Counted from the stretch's first letter, positions 7,904-15,481 are shown. The stretch is 20,421 bases of DNA from JALXDT01 sp964634755 (GCA_964634755.1 CAZWJH010000044.1:1-20421), one strand, 5' to 3'. Numbers and translations are program-made. The notes: generated by a model from the letters alone, not told the origin.

Positions 7904-8360
7904 TTGGTTTTTTATTTTGTACTTCTGTTTTTTCTTATTTCAAGGGTACTTTTCCCCTATCCCCAGGCAAAAAATCCTTTAAAGTTAAAGAGAGTTAAAG
8001 GGATTGTCTTTTACAATGTAAGTAAGGATTTAAGACTTTTACACAATGAAAAAGGGTTTTTTATTGTTCACAATAGGAAGAAGGGTTTAAAATTTTATTT
8101 TCCTCATTTTCAAGGCTCAAAAAAATTAGTTTAACAATAGGGGGGCAGACAATGTTTTTGATTTTTATATGTTTTTTGGAGATAAAAAGTTTTTGCTTGG
8201 GGGAATAAGAGATAAAAAATTAATTATTGATTCTCCAGAAACATATAAAAAAGGAAGACAGTATTTTTATTATTTGAGGATAAAATTAGAAAGTGGAAAA
8301 GATTTAAGAAAATACCCTTTTGTTATTGTTTTTGACTCTCTTTCTTTTTTAAAAAATTAA
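7904..8360 (+). pseudogene. Secreted protein gene split by a frame change (decayed, or a sequencing error)
   Basis: The first part (7904-8134, 76 codons from a TTG two bases after the previous stop) starts with a hydrophobic signal-peptide-like stretch (residues 2-15) ending near FPYPQA. It then reads as a strand-rich secreted domain and stops at 8132-8134. The second part continues in another frame, open from 8130 to 8360 (from NNRGADNVFDFYMFFGD onward), with the same style: Lys/Phe/Tyr-rich, strand-like and without membrane helices. The two frames overlap only at 8130-8134, so one extra base there would explain the split. Alternatively, a lost base in each of the A7 (8119-8125) and G6 (8140-8145) runs also restores a single frame. 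The TTG start has no clear Shine-Dalgarno site. It sits directly after the GT-C pair, so it was probably part of that unit. I do not recognise the family. The last 38 bases overlap the converging radical SAM gene. Confidence 0.6.
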
Positions 8361-9825
8361 TTATTTTGTACTTTACAAGGGCTAAAAAGAAAATCCCATA
8401 AACAAACAAATCTTTGGGTTTTCTTATATCTTTTATAGCTTTTTTTATTTTTGATTTAGATATTCTCTTCTTACTTACCGATGACCATCTAAGCACCAAA
8501 TTTGCAATTTGCCACCAAGAAAGCTTGTGTTTAAAAAGAGGAACATCTCCCTGAGCTGCAGGAAGTGTTTCCACCCTTTTCATATCTTCCTCTTTTGACC
8601 AGGAAAAATCCTTCGGCAGAATACCTTCTTCCTTTGCGATGTACTCAAGAGGGGTTCCGGGGTAAATATGAAGGATTGCAACCGAAATGTCCGCATTTGG
8701 GTTTATCTCTTTTACCTTTTCTATTATTTTTAATGTTTCCTGAGCCTCTTCCCATGTTTCTGTATGATGAGAAAATATAAAGAAAGGCCCCGGAATAAAA
8801 TCCAATTCTTTAGACCATTCCAAAAATTGGTATGCTTTTTCTATATCAAAATTTTTCTTAACAATATTTTTTCTAACTCTTGAAGAACCGGCTTCAATAC
8901 CAAAAAAACCCTGTTCAAGTCCGGCCTCTTTCATTTTTTCCAAAAGTGTTTTGTCTACCACATCTATTCTAAATTCATTTGCAAATTTTATATTCAACTT
9001 TCTTTCTATTATCATATCCATTATTTTGTGAAGTCTTTTTTTATTATAATTTAAGGTATCATCATAAAACCAGATAAACTCTGCTTCATATTTTTCTACT
9101 AAAATTTCAATTTCTTTTATAACTCTTTCAGGGCTGTGTCCTCTCATCCTTCTACCCCAATTCACCGGTGTCGCACAAAAATAACAGTTAAAGGGACATC
9201 CTCTTGAAGTCATTATATTCTGGGCTTTTCTCCTTTTCCCATCTCTTGTTTCAACATGAAAATTGTACTTTTCCATTGGAATTAAATGTCTTGCTGGAAA
9301 CGGTAATATATCTAAATCTTCTATTCTTGGTCTTTCTCCTGTAAATATTATTTCATTATTATCTCTGAAAATAAGCCCTTTTACCTTATAAAGAGAATCT
9401 CCTGTTTCTAAGGCTTTTGCTAACTCTTTTATAGTATTTTCTCCTTCTCCTATTGAGACAATATCAACTTCTTTTCTATGCTTTATTGTATCTTCTCTTG
9501 CCATTGAGATATGAGGACCGCCTAAAAGAGTTATTATTTTAGGATTTGTTTCTTTGGCTATCCTTGCAAGTTTAAAACTTTCAAATCTGTTTTCTGTTGT
9601 TGTAGTGATACCTACAACATTAGGTTTAAAATCATCAATTTTTTTTGCAATATCACTCCAGTTTAATTTTAAAATATCAGCGGGAACTATTTCCGCTTCA
9701 TATCCTTCCTTTTCTAAAACAGCTGCGAGAAATAGAATTCCAAGAGGAGGCATGGAATTTCCCTCTTCCCATCTTTGGGCGACGTATCCTTGAGGCGGTA
9801 CAAATATTTGAAATTTTGGTTTCAT
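8323..9825 (-). CDS. B12-binding-domain radical SAM protein
   Basis: A 500-aa protein with the classic two-part layout. An N-terminal Rossmann-like cobalamin-binding domain (about 1-140) carries PPLGILFLAAVLEKEGYEAE (26-45), VVGITTTT (70-77) and LLGGPHIS (100-107). A radical SAM barrel follows, with the [4Fe-4S] motif CPFNCYFC (Cys210, Cys214, Cys217) and later FIWFYDDTLNYN and GFFGIEAGSSR. There is no DxHxxG cobalt-ligating motif, as is common in this class. Family members do methylations and rearrangements on lipids, cofactors and natural products; the exact substrate cannot be assigned. The acidic/basic C-terminal tail (about 440-500) includes one hydrophobic segment (LFVYGIFFLALV) that may touch the membrane. 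The ATG at 9825 follows GGAG with a 5-base spacer. It is transcribed away from the HD-GYP gene. Confidence 0.88.
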   Translation of the reverse strand: MKPKFQIFVPPQGYVAQRWEEGNSMPPLGILFLAAVLEKEGYEAEIVPADILKLNWSDIAKKIDDFKPNVVGITTTTENRFESFKLARIAKETNPKIITLLGGPHISMAREDTIKHRKEVDIVSIGEGENTIKELAKALETGDSLYKVKGLIFRDNNEIIFTGERPRIEDLDILPFPARHLIPMEKYNFHVETRDGKRRKAQNIMTSRGCPFNCYFCATPVNWGRRMRGHSPERVIKEIEILVEKYEAEFIWFYDDTLNYNKKRLHKIMDMIIERKLNIKFANEFRIDVVDKTLLEKMKEAGLEQGFFGIEAGSSRVRKNIVKKNFDIEKAYQFLEWSKELDFIPGPFFIFSHHTETWEEAQETLKIIEKVKEINPNADISVAILHIYPGTPLEYIAKEEGILPKDFSWSKEEDMKRVETLPAAQGDVPLFKHKLSWWQIANLVLRWSSVSKKRISKSKIKKAIKDIRKPKDLFVYGIFFLALVKYKIINFLKKKESQKQ

Positions 9826-9860
9826 AATAACTCCAGAGGACTAATTCTATCATAATGAGG

Positions 9861-9873
9861 CTTTCTAAGAAAG
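9861..9873. repeat. Short perfect palindrome in the divergent promoter region
   Basis: CTTTCTAAGAAAG is a perfect 6+1+6 inverted repeat in the 156-bp gap between the leftward radical SAM gene and the rightward HD-GYP gene. It lies just upstream of a TATGAT box (minus strand, 9854-9849) that could be the radical SAM -10. It may be an operator. At this AT content a 13-bp palindrome may also arise by chance. Confidence 0.3.
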
Positions 9874-9942
9874 TTTGAATAATTAATTACAAAAAGAAGC
9901 ATACGAGAAGAAATGAAACATTTTTATTATTAAAATGATTTT

Positions 9943-9971
9943 TTGTATTGAATGCCTCTTTTTATTATAGT
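9943..9971 (+). promoter_or_regulatory. Promoter for the HD-GYP gene
   Basis: TTGTAT (9943-9948) and TATAGT (9966-9971) are separated by 17 bp, a good sigma-70-type match. Transcription would start near 9978. This makes the upstream in-frame ATG at 9952 an unlikely start, because it would lie inside the promoter. Confidence 0.5.
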
Positions 9972-9981
9972 AAAATGTATA

Positions 9982-10938
9982 ATGACTGGTCCAAGATACG
10001 AGTTATATTATATGCCTATAAGTCTTGAAAAGTTCAGACCTGATTCAATTGTTAATTTTAGCCTTTATATGAAAGTGAAGGATAAGCTGGTTTTATACAG
10101 AGATAAAAACATAGTAATAACAGCTGATGATATTGAGAATTTAAAAGCAAGTGGAGTAAAGTTTTTATACATTAAAAAGGAAGAGAGAAAAAAATATAGA
10201 GAGTACATGGAAAATAATCTTGAGGGAATTTTAAAGGATCCAAGTGTAGATCAGCATGTAAAAGCTACATATCTTTATGAAGCTGCTGTTAATGTTGTGG
10301 AAGATATTTTTGAGCATCCGAAAAGAGGAGAAGTTGTAAAGAGGTCAAAAGAGGTTGTTAATCATACGGTTGATTTTATTTTAAGTGGGCCTGATGCTTT
10401 TGTAAATCTTCTTCAAATAAGAGCTCATGATTATTATACATTTACCCATTCGGTAAATGTTTGTACCTTTGCAGTTGCTTTGGGAAATAAGATAGGGGCA
10501 TTTGATGATAAAACATTGAGAGAGTTGGGAGTGGGTGCTCTTTTACATGATTTGGGAAAATCAATGGTTGATCCCAAAATAATTAATAAGCCCGGTAAGC
10601 TTACTCCTGCAGAATGGGAAGAGATGAAAAAGCATCCTGAGTACGGAGTGGAGCTTGCAAAACAAAGTGGGCTTGTCTCTGAACAGAGTATGCTTATTAT
10701 TGGACAACACCATGAAAAATTTGATGGAACCGGCTATCCCCAGGGTTTAAAAGGTAGGCAGATCTCCCTTTTTGGAAGAATTGGTACAGTAGTAGATGTT
10801 TTTGATGCGATAACAACTACGAGATCTTATTCAAAAGCCAAAGAGCCAATAGAAGCTGCTAAATTTATGTTAGAGCATAAAGAAGCTTTTGATGAAAAAC
10901 TTCTTTACGCCTTTATTGAATTGATTACTGTGAAATAA
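9982..10938 (+). CDS. HD-GYP domain protein, putative cyclic di-GMP phosphodiesterase
   Basis: About 318 aa from this start. An N-terminal domain of about 85 residues resembles the DUF3391-type module often placed before HD-GYP; then comes a complete HD-GYP domain: HSVNVCTFAVALG (first His at 156), HDLGK (189-193), KHPEYG (217-222), HHEKFDGTGYP (243-253, containing the GYP signature) and DVFDAITT (272-279). All metal-binding His/Asp positions look intact, so hydrolysis of cyclic di-GMP to pGpG/GMP is expected. No receiver or membrane segment is present, so it is cytoplasmic. Start choice: the ATG at 9952 overlaps the promoter. The ATG at 9982 would give a near-leaderless message like other genes here. 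The ATG at 10012 (MPISLEKFRPDS) matches where I recall relatives beginning. No Shine-Dalgarno site decides it. Confidence 0.88.
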   Translation: MTGPRYELYYMPISLEKFRPDSIVNFSLYMKVKDKLVLYRDKNIVITADDIENLKASGVKFLYIKKEERKKYREYMENNLEGILKDPSVDQHVKATYLYEAAVNVVEDIFEHPKRGEVVKRSKEVVNHTVDFILSGPDAFVNLLQIRAHDYYTFTHSVNVCTFAVALGNKIGAFDDKTLRELGVGALLHDLGKSMVDPKIINKPGKLTPAEWEEMKKHPEYGVELAKQSGLVSEQSMLIIGQHHEKFDGTGYPQGLKGRQISLFGRIGTVVDVFDAITTTRSYSKAKEPIEAAKFMLEHKEAFDEKLLYAFIELITVK

Positions 10939-10957
10939 TCTTTTTGTTTCCCTTCAA

Positions 10958-10976
10958 AGCTTTATTGCATAAAGCT
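10958..10976. promoter_or_regulatory. Perfect 19-bp inverted repeat over the ileS -35 box (candidate operator)
   Basis: AGCTTTAT-TGC-ATAAAGCT is a perfect 8+3+8 inverted repeat in the 77-bp gap after the HD-GYP gene. Its right half overlaps the ileS -35 hexamer. No T run follows it, so a terminator is unlikely; a dimeric regulator binding site fits better. The 3-base loop is also too tight for a good RNA hairpin. Confidence 0.45.
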
Positions 10977-10993
10977 ACATAATAGTTTACAAT
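10965..10993 (+). promoter_or_regulatory. Promoter of the ileS-lspA-lgt operon
   Basis: TTGCAT (10965-10970), a 17-bp spacer and TACAAT (10988-10993) form a strong sigma-70-type promoter with a start near 11000. The leader is only about 16 bases, just enough for the Shine-Dalgarno site GGAGGT (11005-11010), so there is no room for a T-box riboswitch. Confidence 0.6.
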
Positions 10994-11015
10994 AGTCATT
11001 TGTCGGAGGTGAATT

Positions 11016-13781
11016 ATGGGTGATAGAAAATGGGTTGAAACTTTGAATCTCCCAAAAACAGAGTTTCCTATGAAAGCAAAGCTCAATCAGAGAGAGCCTG
11101 AGTTTCTTGCAAAATGGGAAAAAATGGATATTTACAGCAGAATCCTTGAAGAGAGAAAAGATTTCCCTCTTTTTATTTTGCACGACGGGCCGCCATATGC
11201 AAATGGGCGAATACATTTAGGTCATGCGTTAAACAAAGTGCTAAAGGATTTTATCGTGAAATATAAGACTATGAGAGGTTTTCGTGCTCCTTATGTTCCC
11301 GGCTGGGACTGCCATGGCCTTCCAATTGAGAAAAAAGTAGATACAGAATTAGGAGAAAAGAAAAAGGGGATGAAAAAAATTGAGATAAGAAAGGCCTGTG
11401 AAGATTACGCAAGAAAATACATAAATATACAGAGAGAAGATTTTAAAAGATTAGGAGTTTTCGGGGATTGGAATAATCCATATCTTACAATAGATAAAGA
11501 ATATGAATACTATATTATTAAGTATTTTGCCTCCTTTATTGAAAAGGGAAATGTTTACAGAAAAAAGAAACCTATTTATTGGTGTGCTTCATGTAAAACT
11601 GCCCTTGCAGAGGCTGAGATTGAATATCATGATCACAAAAGTCCTTCTGTATATGTTAGGTTTAAGATAAAGAATCTTGAGGAAAAATTCCCCAAATTTA
11701 AAAACAAAGATTCTTATGTGATAATCTGGACGACAACCCCATGGACCCTTCCTGCAAATCTTGCAGTAGCTTTTCATCCTGATTTTGAATATGATATTTT
11801 CGAATACAGTGGTGAACTTTATGTGGCTGCTTCAAGGCTTGTTCCTGTTATTACAGAAAAGTTCGGATGGGATAATTATAAAACACTTGAAAGAGTTAAG
11901 GGAACGATCTTTGAAGGTTTAAAAGCTGAACATCCGATTTTTGATAATAAAGATTCGGTTTTTGTCCTTGCTGATTATGTTACACTTGAACAGGGAACAG
12001 GTTGTGTCCATACTGCTCCCGGACACGGAGAGGAGGACTATTTAACAGGATTAAAGTACAATCTTGAAATATATGCTCCTGTTGATGATGAAGGGAAGTT
12101 TGATAATACTGTTGAAAAATATAAAGGTATTCATGTTTTTGAAGCAAATTCTTTGATAGTGGAAGATTTGAAGAAAGATGGACAGCTAATTTTATCTGAA
12201 GAAATAAAGCATTCCTATCCCCATTGCTGGAGATGTAAAAATCCTATAGTTTTCAGAGCAACCGAGCAATGGTTTATCTCTCTTGATGAGGGTCAGTTAA
12301 GGGATAAAGCTAAAGAGGAAATTACAAAGGTAAGATGGCTTCCAGAATGGGGAGAAGAGAGAATAAAAAACATGGTGGAAAATAGGCCTGATTGGTGTAT
12401 CTCAAGACAACGTGCATGGGGTGTCCCTATCCCTGCTTTTTACTGTAAAGACTGTGGAAATACAATAATAGATAAAGATATAGCTTTAAAGGTTGCTGAA
12501 GTTTTTAAAGAGAATGGTTCTAATTCCTGGTTTGAGCTTGATGAAAAAGAATTTTTGCCAGAAGGTTATAAATGTCCTCACTGTGGTTCAACAAACTTGA
12601 AAAAAGAGGAAGATATCCTGGATGTTTGGTTTGAATCAGGGGCAAGTCACTCGGTTCTTGAATACAGAGACGGACACCGTTATCCAGCTGATATTTACAT
12701 TGAAGGTAATGACCAATACAGAGGGTGGTTCCAGAGTTCTCTTTTAGTCGGAGTTTCTGCAAAAAATTCTTCTCCTTATAAGACAGTGATTACTCACGGT
12801 TGGGTTTTGGATGAAAAGGGAAGAGCAATGTCAAAATCAATGGGAAATGTTATTGAACCGCAGGAAATTATCAAGGATAAAGGGGCTGAGATAATAAGGC
12901 TTTGGGTCGCAATGGTAAACTATCAAGAGGATTTGAAATTAGGGAAGAAGATTCTTGCCGGATTGACCGAAGCTTATAAAAAGATAAGAAATACCTGGAG
13001 ATTTATGCTCGGAAATCTAAATGATTATGAGCCCGATAAAGAAGAAGGAAAAGAAGCACTTTCGGTAGTGGATAAATATATTCTTGAAAAATACTATGAG
13101 TTAAAGGAAAATATAATAAAAGCCTATGAAAACTTTCAGTTTTACAAGATCTATCATCTTATTTATAATTTTTTTGTTGTTGATTTAAGCTCTTTTTATT
13201 TAAATATTAAAAAAGATGTCCTTTATTGTAATCTTCCGAATGATCCCAAAAGAAGAGCGGCTCAATATATTATGTTTAAAATTTTAAAAGGAACGCTCAT
13301 TTTTATGGCTCCTATTTTGCCATTTACAACAGAAGAAGCGTACTCTTTTCTTCCCAATTTTAAAGGCAAAAAAGATTCAATCCATCTTGAGAGAATTGAG
13401 GAAGGAGAGGAAGCTTTCTTATCAGATAATGATCGAAAGGAATTTGAAAGGGTAATGGAGATAAGGGAGCTTGTTTTGAAGGAGCTTGAAAACAAACGAA
13501 CGGAAAAGATAATAAAAGATTCTCTTGAAGCAAAAGTTATTATGAAATTGCCGGAGGCGGATTATTTAATGGTTAAAAAGTATGAAGATATAATTAAAGA
13601 AATTCTTGTTGTTTCTGATGTTGAAATTCAAAAAGATGAAAAAATTGAAATAAAAGCTGAAAAATTTGAAGCTAAGAAATGTCCAAGGTGCTGGAATTAC
13701 TCTCTTCAAATTGGAGAAGATAAAGATTCTCCAGAACTCTGCCCGAGATGTGCTGTTGTAGTAAGGGAGCTTGATTCTTAA
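11016..13781 (+). CDS. ileS: Isoleucyl-tRNA synthetase
   Basis: A 921-aa class I aminoacyl-tRNA synthetase that charges tRNA-Ile. Motifs in order: PPYANGRIHLGH (59-70, with the HIGH signature as HLGH), the editing-domain region with TTTPWTLPANLAV and GTGCVHTAPGHGEEDY, WFESGASHS, and AMSKS (604-608, the KMSKS signature). The C-terminal zinc site CPRC...CPRC (Cys889, 892, 909, 912) is typical of the bacterial form. An extra cysteine set between the editing domain and WFESG (FYCKDCG, KCPHCGS) is also usual in bacterial IleS. Length is normal. The start is set by GGAGGTG five bases upstream of the ATG. It heads an operon: lspA begins inside its stop codon (TAATG). No sign of the eukaryotic-like mupirocin-resistant type. 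Confidence 0.97.
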   Translation: MGDRKWVETLNLPKTEFPMKAKLNQREPEFLAKWEKMDIYSRILEERKDFPLFILHDGPPYANGRIHLGHALNKVLKDFIVKYKTMRGFRAPYVPGWDCHGLPIEKKVDTELGEKKKGMKKIEIRKACEDYARKYINIQREDFKRLGVFGDWNNPYLTIDKEYEYYIIKYFASFIEKGNVYRKKKPIYWCASCKTALAEAEIEYHDHKSPSVYVRFKIKNLEEKFPKFKNKDSYVIIWTTTPWTLPANLAVAFHPDFEYDIFEYSGELYVAASRLVPVITEKFGWDNYKTLERVKGTIFEGLKAEHPIFDNKDSVFVLADYVTLEQGTGCVHTAPGHGEEDYLTGLKYNLEIYAPVDDEGKFDNTVEKYKGIHVFEANSLIVEDLKKDGQLILSEEIKHSYPHCWRCKNPIVFRATEQWFISLDEGQLRDKAKEEITKVRWLPEWGEERIKNMVENRPDWCISRQRAWGVPIPAFYCKDCGNTIIDKDIALKVAEVFKENGSNSWFELDEKEFLPEGYKCPHCGSTNLKKEEDILDVWFESGASHSVLEYRDGHRYPADIYIEGNDQYRGWFQSSLLVGVSAKNSSPYKTVITHGWVLDEKGRAMSKSMGNVIEPQEIIKDKGAEIIRLWVAMVNYQEDLKLGKKILAGLTEAYKKIRNTWRFMLGNLNDYEPDKEEGKEALSVVDKYILEKYYELKENIIKAYENFQFYKIYHLIYNFFVVDLSSFYLNIKKDVLYCNLPNDPKRRAAQYIMFKILKGTLIFMAPILPFTTEEAYSFLPNFKGKKDSIHLERIEEGEEAFLSDNDRKEFERVMEIRELVLKELENKRTEKIIKDSLEAKVIMKLPEADYLMVKKYEDIIKEILVVSDVEIQKDEKIEIKAEKFEAKKCPRCWNYSLQIGEDKDSPELCPRCAVVVRELDS

Positions 13782-14269
13782 TGAAAAAGTTTGTCAAATA
13801 TCTTCCAATTGGTGTTTTAATTTTTGTATTGGATCAAATAACGAAATCTCTGGTTGATAAAAAAATTGCCTTATATCAGTATTTTGAGATTATTCCCGGT
13901 TTTCTGAGAATAACAAAAACTTATAACAAAGGGGTAGTTTTTGGCTTTTTGTCCTCTCACAAAAGCCCGTTTATTACTACAATTATAACAATAATTTCAA
14001 TTACAGCTCTTTTTGTTTTAATTGTTTTGTTTTACAAATCAGAAAATCATTTTTTATCCGAAATTTTTATGGTTTTTATTATTGCAGGAGCACTTGGGAA
14101 TATCTTTGATCGGGTTGTAAGAGGAAGAGTTGTGGATTTTATAGAAGTATATTATAAAAGATGGAGCTGGCCTGTATTTAATGTAGCGGATTCTTTTATT
14201 ACTGTTGGGGTTGTTGCTTTGATATTTATAGAGTTTTTTAGGAGGGATAATGCATCCAGTACTGATTAA
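13781..14269 (+). CDS. lspA: Lipoprotein signal peptidase (signal peptidase II)
   Basis: A 162-aa inner-membrane aspartic protease that removes the signal peptide from diacylglyceryl-prolipoproteins. It has four transmembrane helices and the family motifs LDQITK (17-22), TYNKGVVFGFL (47-57), GALGNIFDR (103-111), GRVVDF (115-120) and FNVADSFI (133-140). Asp119 and Asp137 occupy the positions of the catalytic pair in the Pseudomonas enzyme. Its ATG shares one base with the ileS stop; GGGAG (13765-13769) lies 11 bases upstream, so translation is probably coupled to ileS. The ileS-lspA order is widely conserved in bacteria. It overlaps lgt by 20 bases. Confidence 0.96.
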   Translation: MKKFVKYLPIGVLIFVLDQITKSLVDKKIALYQYFEIIPGFLRITKTYNKGVVFGFLSSHKSPFITTIITIISITALFVLIVLFYKSENHFLSEIFMVFIIAGALGNIFDRVVRGRVVDFIEVYYKRWSWPVFNVADSFITVGVVALIFIEFFRRDNASSTD

Positions 14270-15047
14270 AATATTTGGAATTACTATTTATACTTATGGA
14301 TTTATGTTTGCTCTTGGAATAGGCTCTGGAATTTTTCTCTCCCTTTGGACAGCAAAAAAAGAAGGTATTGATACAGATAAATTTTCAGATCTTATCTTTT
14401 GGAGTGTAGTAATTGGTATTTTGGGAGCAAAATTATTATTGGTAATTACGAATCCTCAAATGTTAAAATCTCCCTCTTTTTTTTCTGACATTCTAAGATC
14501 CGGAGGAACCTTTTATGGAGGAATAGTTTTTGGATTACCTTTTGCAATCTTTTATGCGAAAAAGAAGAAATTACCTCTTTTAAAGCTTGCTGATATAATT
14601 GCTCCCTATATTGCATTGGGGCATGGATTTGGAAGATTGGGATGTTTTTCAGCCGGATGTTGTTATGGAAGACCTACGGATTCTCCAATTGGAGTTATTT
14701 TTAAAAATCCGATTGCTCATCAAAACACAGGGGTCCCTCTTTTTACAAAGATTTATCCTACCCAGCTTATGGAATCAATCTTAAATTTTATAAATTTTAT
14801 TGTTCTCTTTATTTTTTATAGAAAAAAGAAATATGATGGTAATATCTTTATCCTTTATGTTATGAATTATGCTGTCATAAGATTTGTCCTTGAATTTTTC
14901 AGGGGAGATCCTGATAGAGGTTATATTTTCGGGGGTATTGACCACCCCTTTTCCTCTCTTTCTGTTCCTCAATTTATTTCATTAATAGGATTTTTTGGGG
15001 GGTTGTATTTTTGGGTTAAAATAAAGAAAAAAGAGAAATATTCCTGA
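14250..15047 (+). CDS. lgt: Prolipoprotein diacylglyceryl transferase
   Basis: A 265-aa polytopic membrane enzyme. It transfers diacylglycerol from phosphatidylglycerol to the lipobox cysteine of prolipoproteins, the step before LspA cleavage. The family signature is GHGFGRLGCFSAGCCYGRP (124-142, with His125 and Arg129), in the Cys-rich version seen in many non-proteobacterial Lgt proteins. Also present are YPTQLMES (169-176, usual form HPTQLYES) and RFVLEFFRGDPDRG (211-224), containing the conserved late Arg. Length is normal. GGAGG (14241-14245) lies four bases before the ATG inside the lspA coding region, so lspA and lgt are translated together. Keeping both processing steps in one operon is functionally sensible. 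Confidence 0.95.
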   Translation: MHPVLIKIFGITIYTYGFMFALGIGSGIFLSLWTAKKEGIDTDKFSDLIFWSVVIGILGAKLLLVITNPQMLKSPSFFSDILRSGGTFYGGIVFGLPFAIFYAKKKKLPLLKLADIIAPYIALGHGFGRLGCFSAGCCYGRPTDSPIGVIFKNPIAHQNTGVPLFTKIYPTQLMESILNFINFIVLFIFYRKKKYDGNIFILYVMNYAVIRFVLEFFRGDPDRGYIFGGIDHPFSSLSVPQFISLIGFFGGLYFWVKIKKKEKYS

Positions 15048-15065
15048 AATTCATTAATTTTTTTA

Positions 15066-15074
15066 TGCTATAAT
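15066..15074 (+). promoter_or_regulatory. Extended -10 promoter for the thioredoxin-like gene
   Basis: TGC-TATAAT (TG at 15066-15067, TATAAT at 15069-15074) is an extended -10 element with no good -35 hexamer. Transcription should begin near 15081. A Shine-Dalgarno site GGAG (15087-15090) precedes the ATG at 15097 by six bases. Confidence 0.55.
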
Positions 15075-15096
15075 ACTCCAAAAAAAGGAGTAAAAA

Positions 15097-15432
15097 ATGG
15101 AAAAAATTGTTGAGATAATGGATGATTTTAATAGAATTTTGGAAGAAAAACAGGGAGTTCTCTTTTACTTTTCAATTCCCACATGTAATGTCTGTAAAGT
15201 TCTTAAACCGAAAGTTAAAAATATGTTGAAAGAAAAATTTGAAGAGATAGAGTTTTATTATGTTAATGTTGAAAAGGCTAAAGAGCTTGCAGCCAATTTG
15301 TCCATTTTTACGATTCCCACAATACTTGTGTTCTTTGGGGGCAAAGAATTTCTCAGAAAGAGTAGATACATAGGAATAAAAGAATTGGAAAATTACATAA
15401 AAAGGCCGTATACAATTTTTTCAAGGGGATAA
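15097..15432 (+). CDS. Thioredoxin-like protein with CNVC active site
   Basis: A 111-aa protein with a thioredoxin fold: strand VLFYFSIPTC (21-30), CxxC (Cys30-Asn-Val-Cys33), second strand IEFYYVNVEKAKELA (51-65) and the cis-proline segment FTIPTILVF (71-79, Pro74). It should do thiol-disulfide exchange in the cytoplasm, since it has no signal peptide. It lacks the usual Trp-Cys-Gly-Pro-Cys; the residue before the first Cys is Thr and the dipeptide is Asn-Val, so its redox potential and partners probably differ from standard thioredoxin. Similar short 'PxCxxC' proteins occur next to fermentation and redox genes. It has its own promoter and is separated from ackA by 71 bases with an inverted repeat. 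Confidence 0.85.
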   Translation: MEKIVEIMDDFNRILEEKQGVLFYFSIPTCNVCKVLKPKVKNMLKEKFEEIEFYYVNVEKAKELAANLSIFTIPTILVFFGGKEFLRKSRYIGIKELENYIKRPYTIFSRG

Positions 15433-15440
15433 ATACGCTA

Positions 15441-15459
15441 AGACAATAGAAAATTGTCT
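15441..15459. promoter_or_regulatory. Perfect 7-bp inverted repeat before ackA (operator or weak terminator)
   Basis: AGACAAT-AGAAA-ATTGTCT is a perfect 7+5+7 inverted repeat of 19 bp. Its right half contains the ackA -35 TTGTCT (15454-15459), which suits a repressor site. It can also fold as an RNA hairpin followed by AGATTTTT, so it may instead terminate the thioredoxin-like transcript. With only two G-C pairs, the terminator reading is weak. Confidence 0.5.
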
Positions 15460-15481
15460 AGATTTTTGTTAGAATTATAAT
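15454..15481 (+). promoter_or_regulatory. Promoter of the ackA-HEAT-cheR-cheY unit
   Basis: TTGTCT (15454-15459), a 16-bp spacer and TATAAT (15476-15481) give a good sigma-70-type promoter, with a start near 15488 and a 16-base leader carrying AGGAGG (15493-15498). No further promoter is apparent before the ATGA-linked genes downstream. Confidence 0.55.

Noticed and set aside
8565..8780. Plus-strand open frames inside the radical SAM gene.
   Set aside because: They mirror the strongly supported minus-strand gene and have no start signals or family resemblance.
9952..9981. Upstream in-frame ATG (9952) as the start of the HD-GYP gene.
   Set aside because: It lies inside the TTGTAT-17-TATAGT promoter and adds a hydrophobic decapeptide that I do not recall in relatives.
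10939..11015. T-box riboswitch upstream of ileS.
   Set aside because: The gap is only 77 bp and the promoter leaves a leader of about 16 bases; no specifier stem or antiterminator bulge can fit.
12420..12610. Extra CxxC pairs in IleS as an unusual zinc insertion.
   Set aside because: Cysteine pairs between the editing domain and the KMSKS region are normal in bacterial IleS of this type.
15057..15064. Run of eight T after lgt as an intrinsic terminator.
   Set aside because: No stable stem lies just upstream, and the run forms part of the next promoter region.
15075..15091. Hairpin ACTCC-A7-GGAGT that would hide the Shine-Dalgarno site of the thioredoxin-like gene.
   Set aside because: The promoter -10 ends at 15074, so transcription should start near 15081. 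The ACTCC half would not be in the mRNA.
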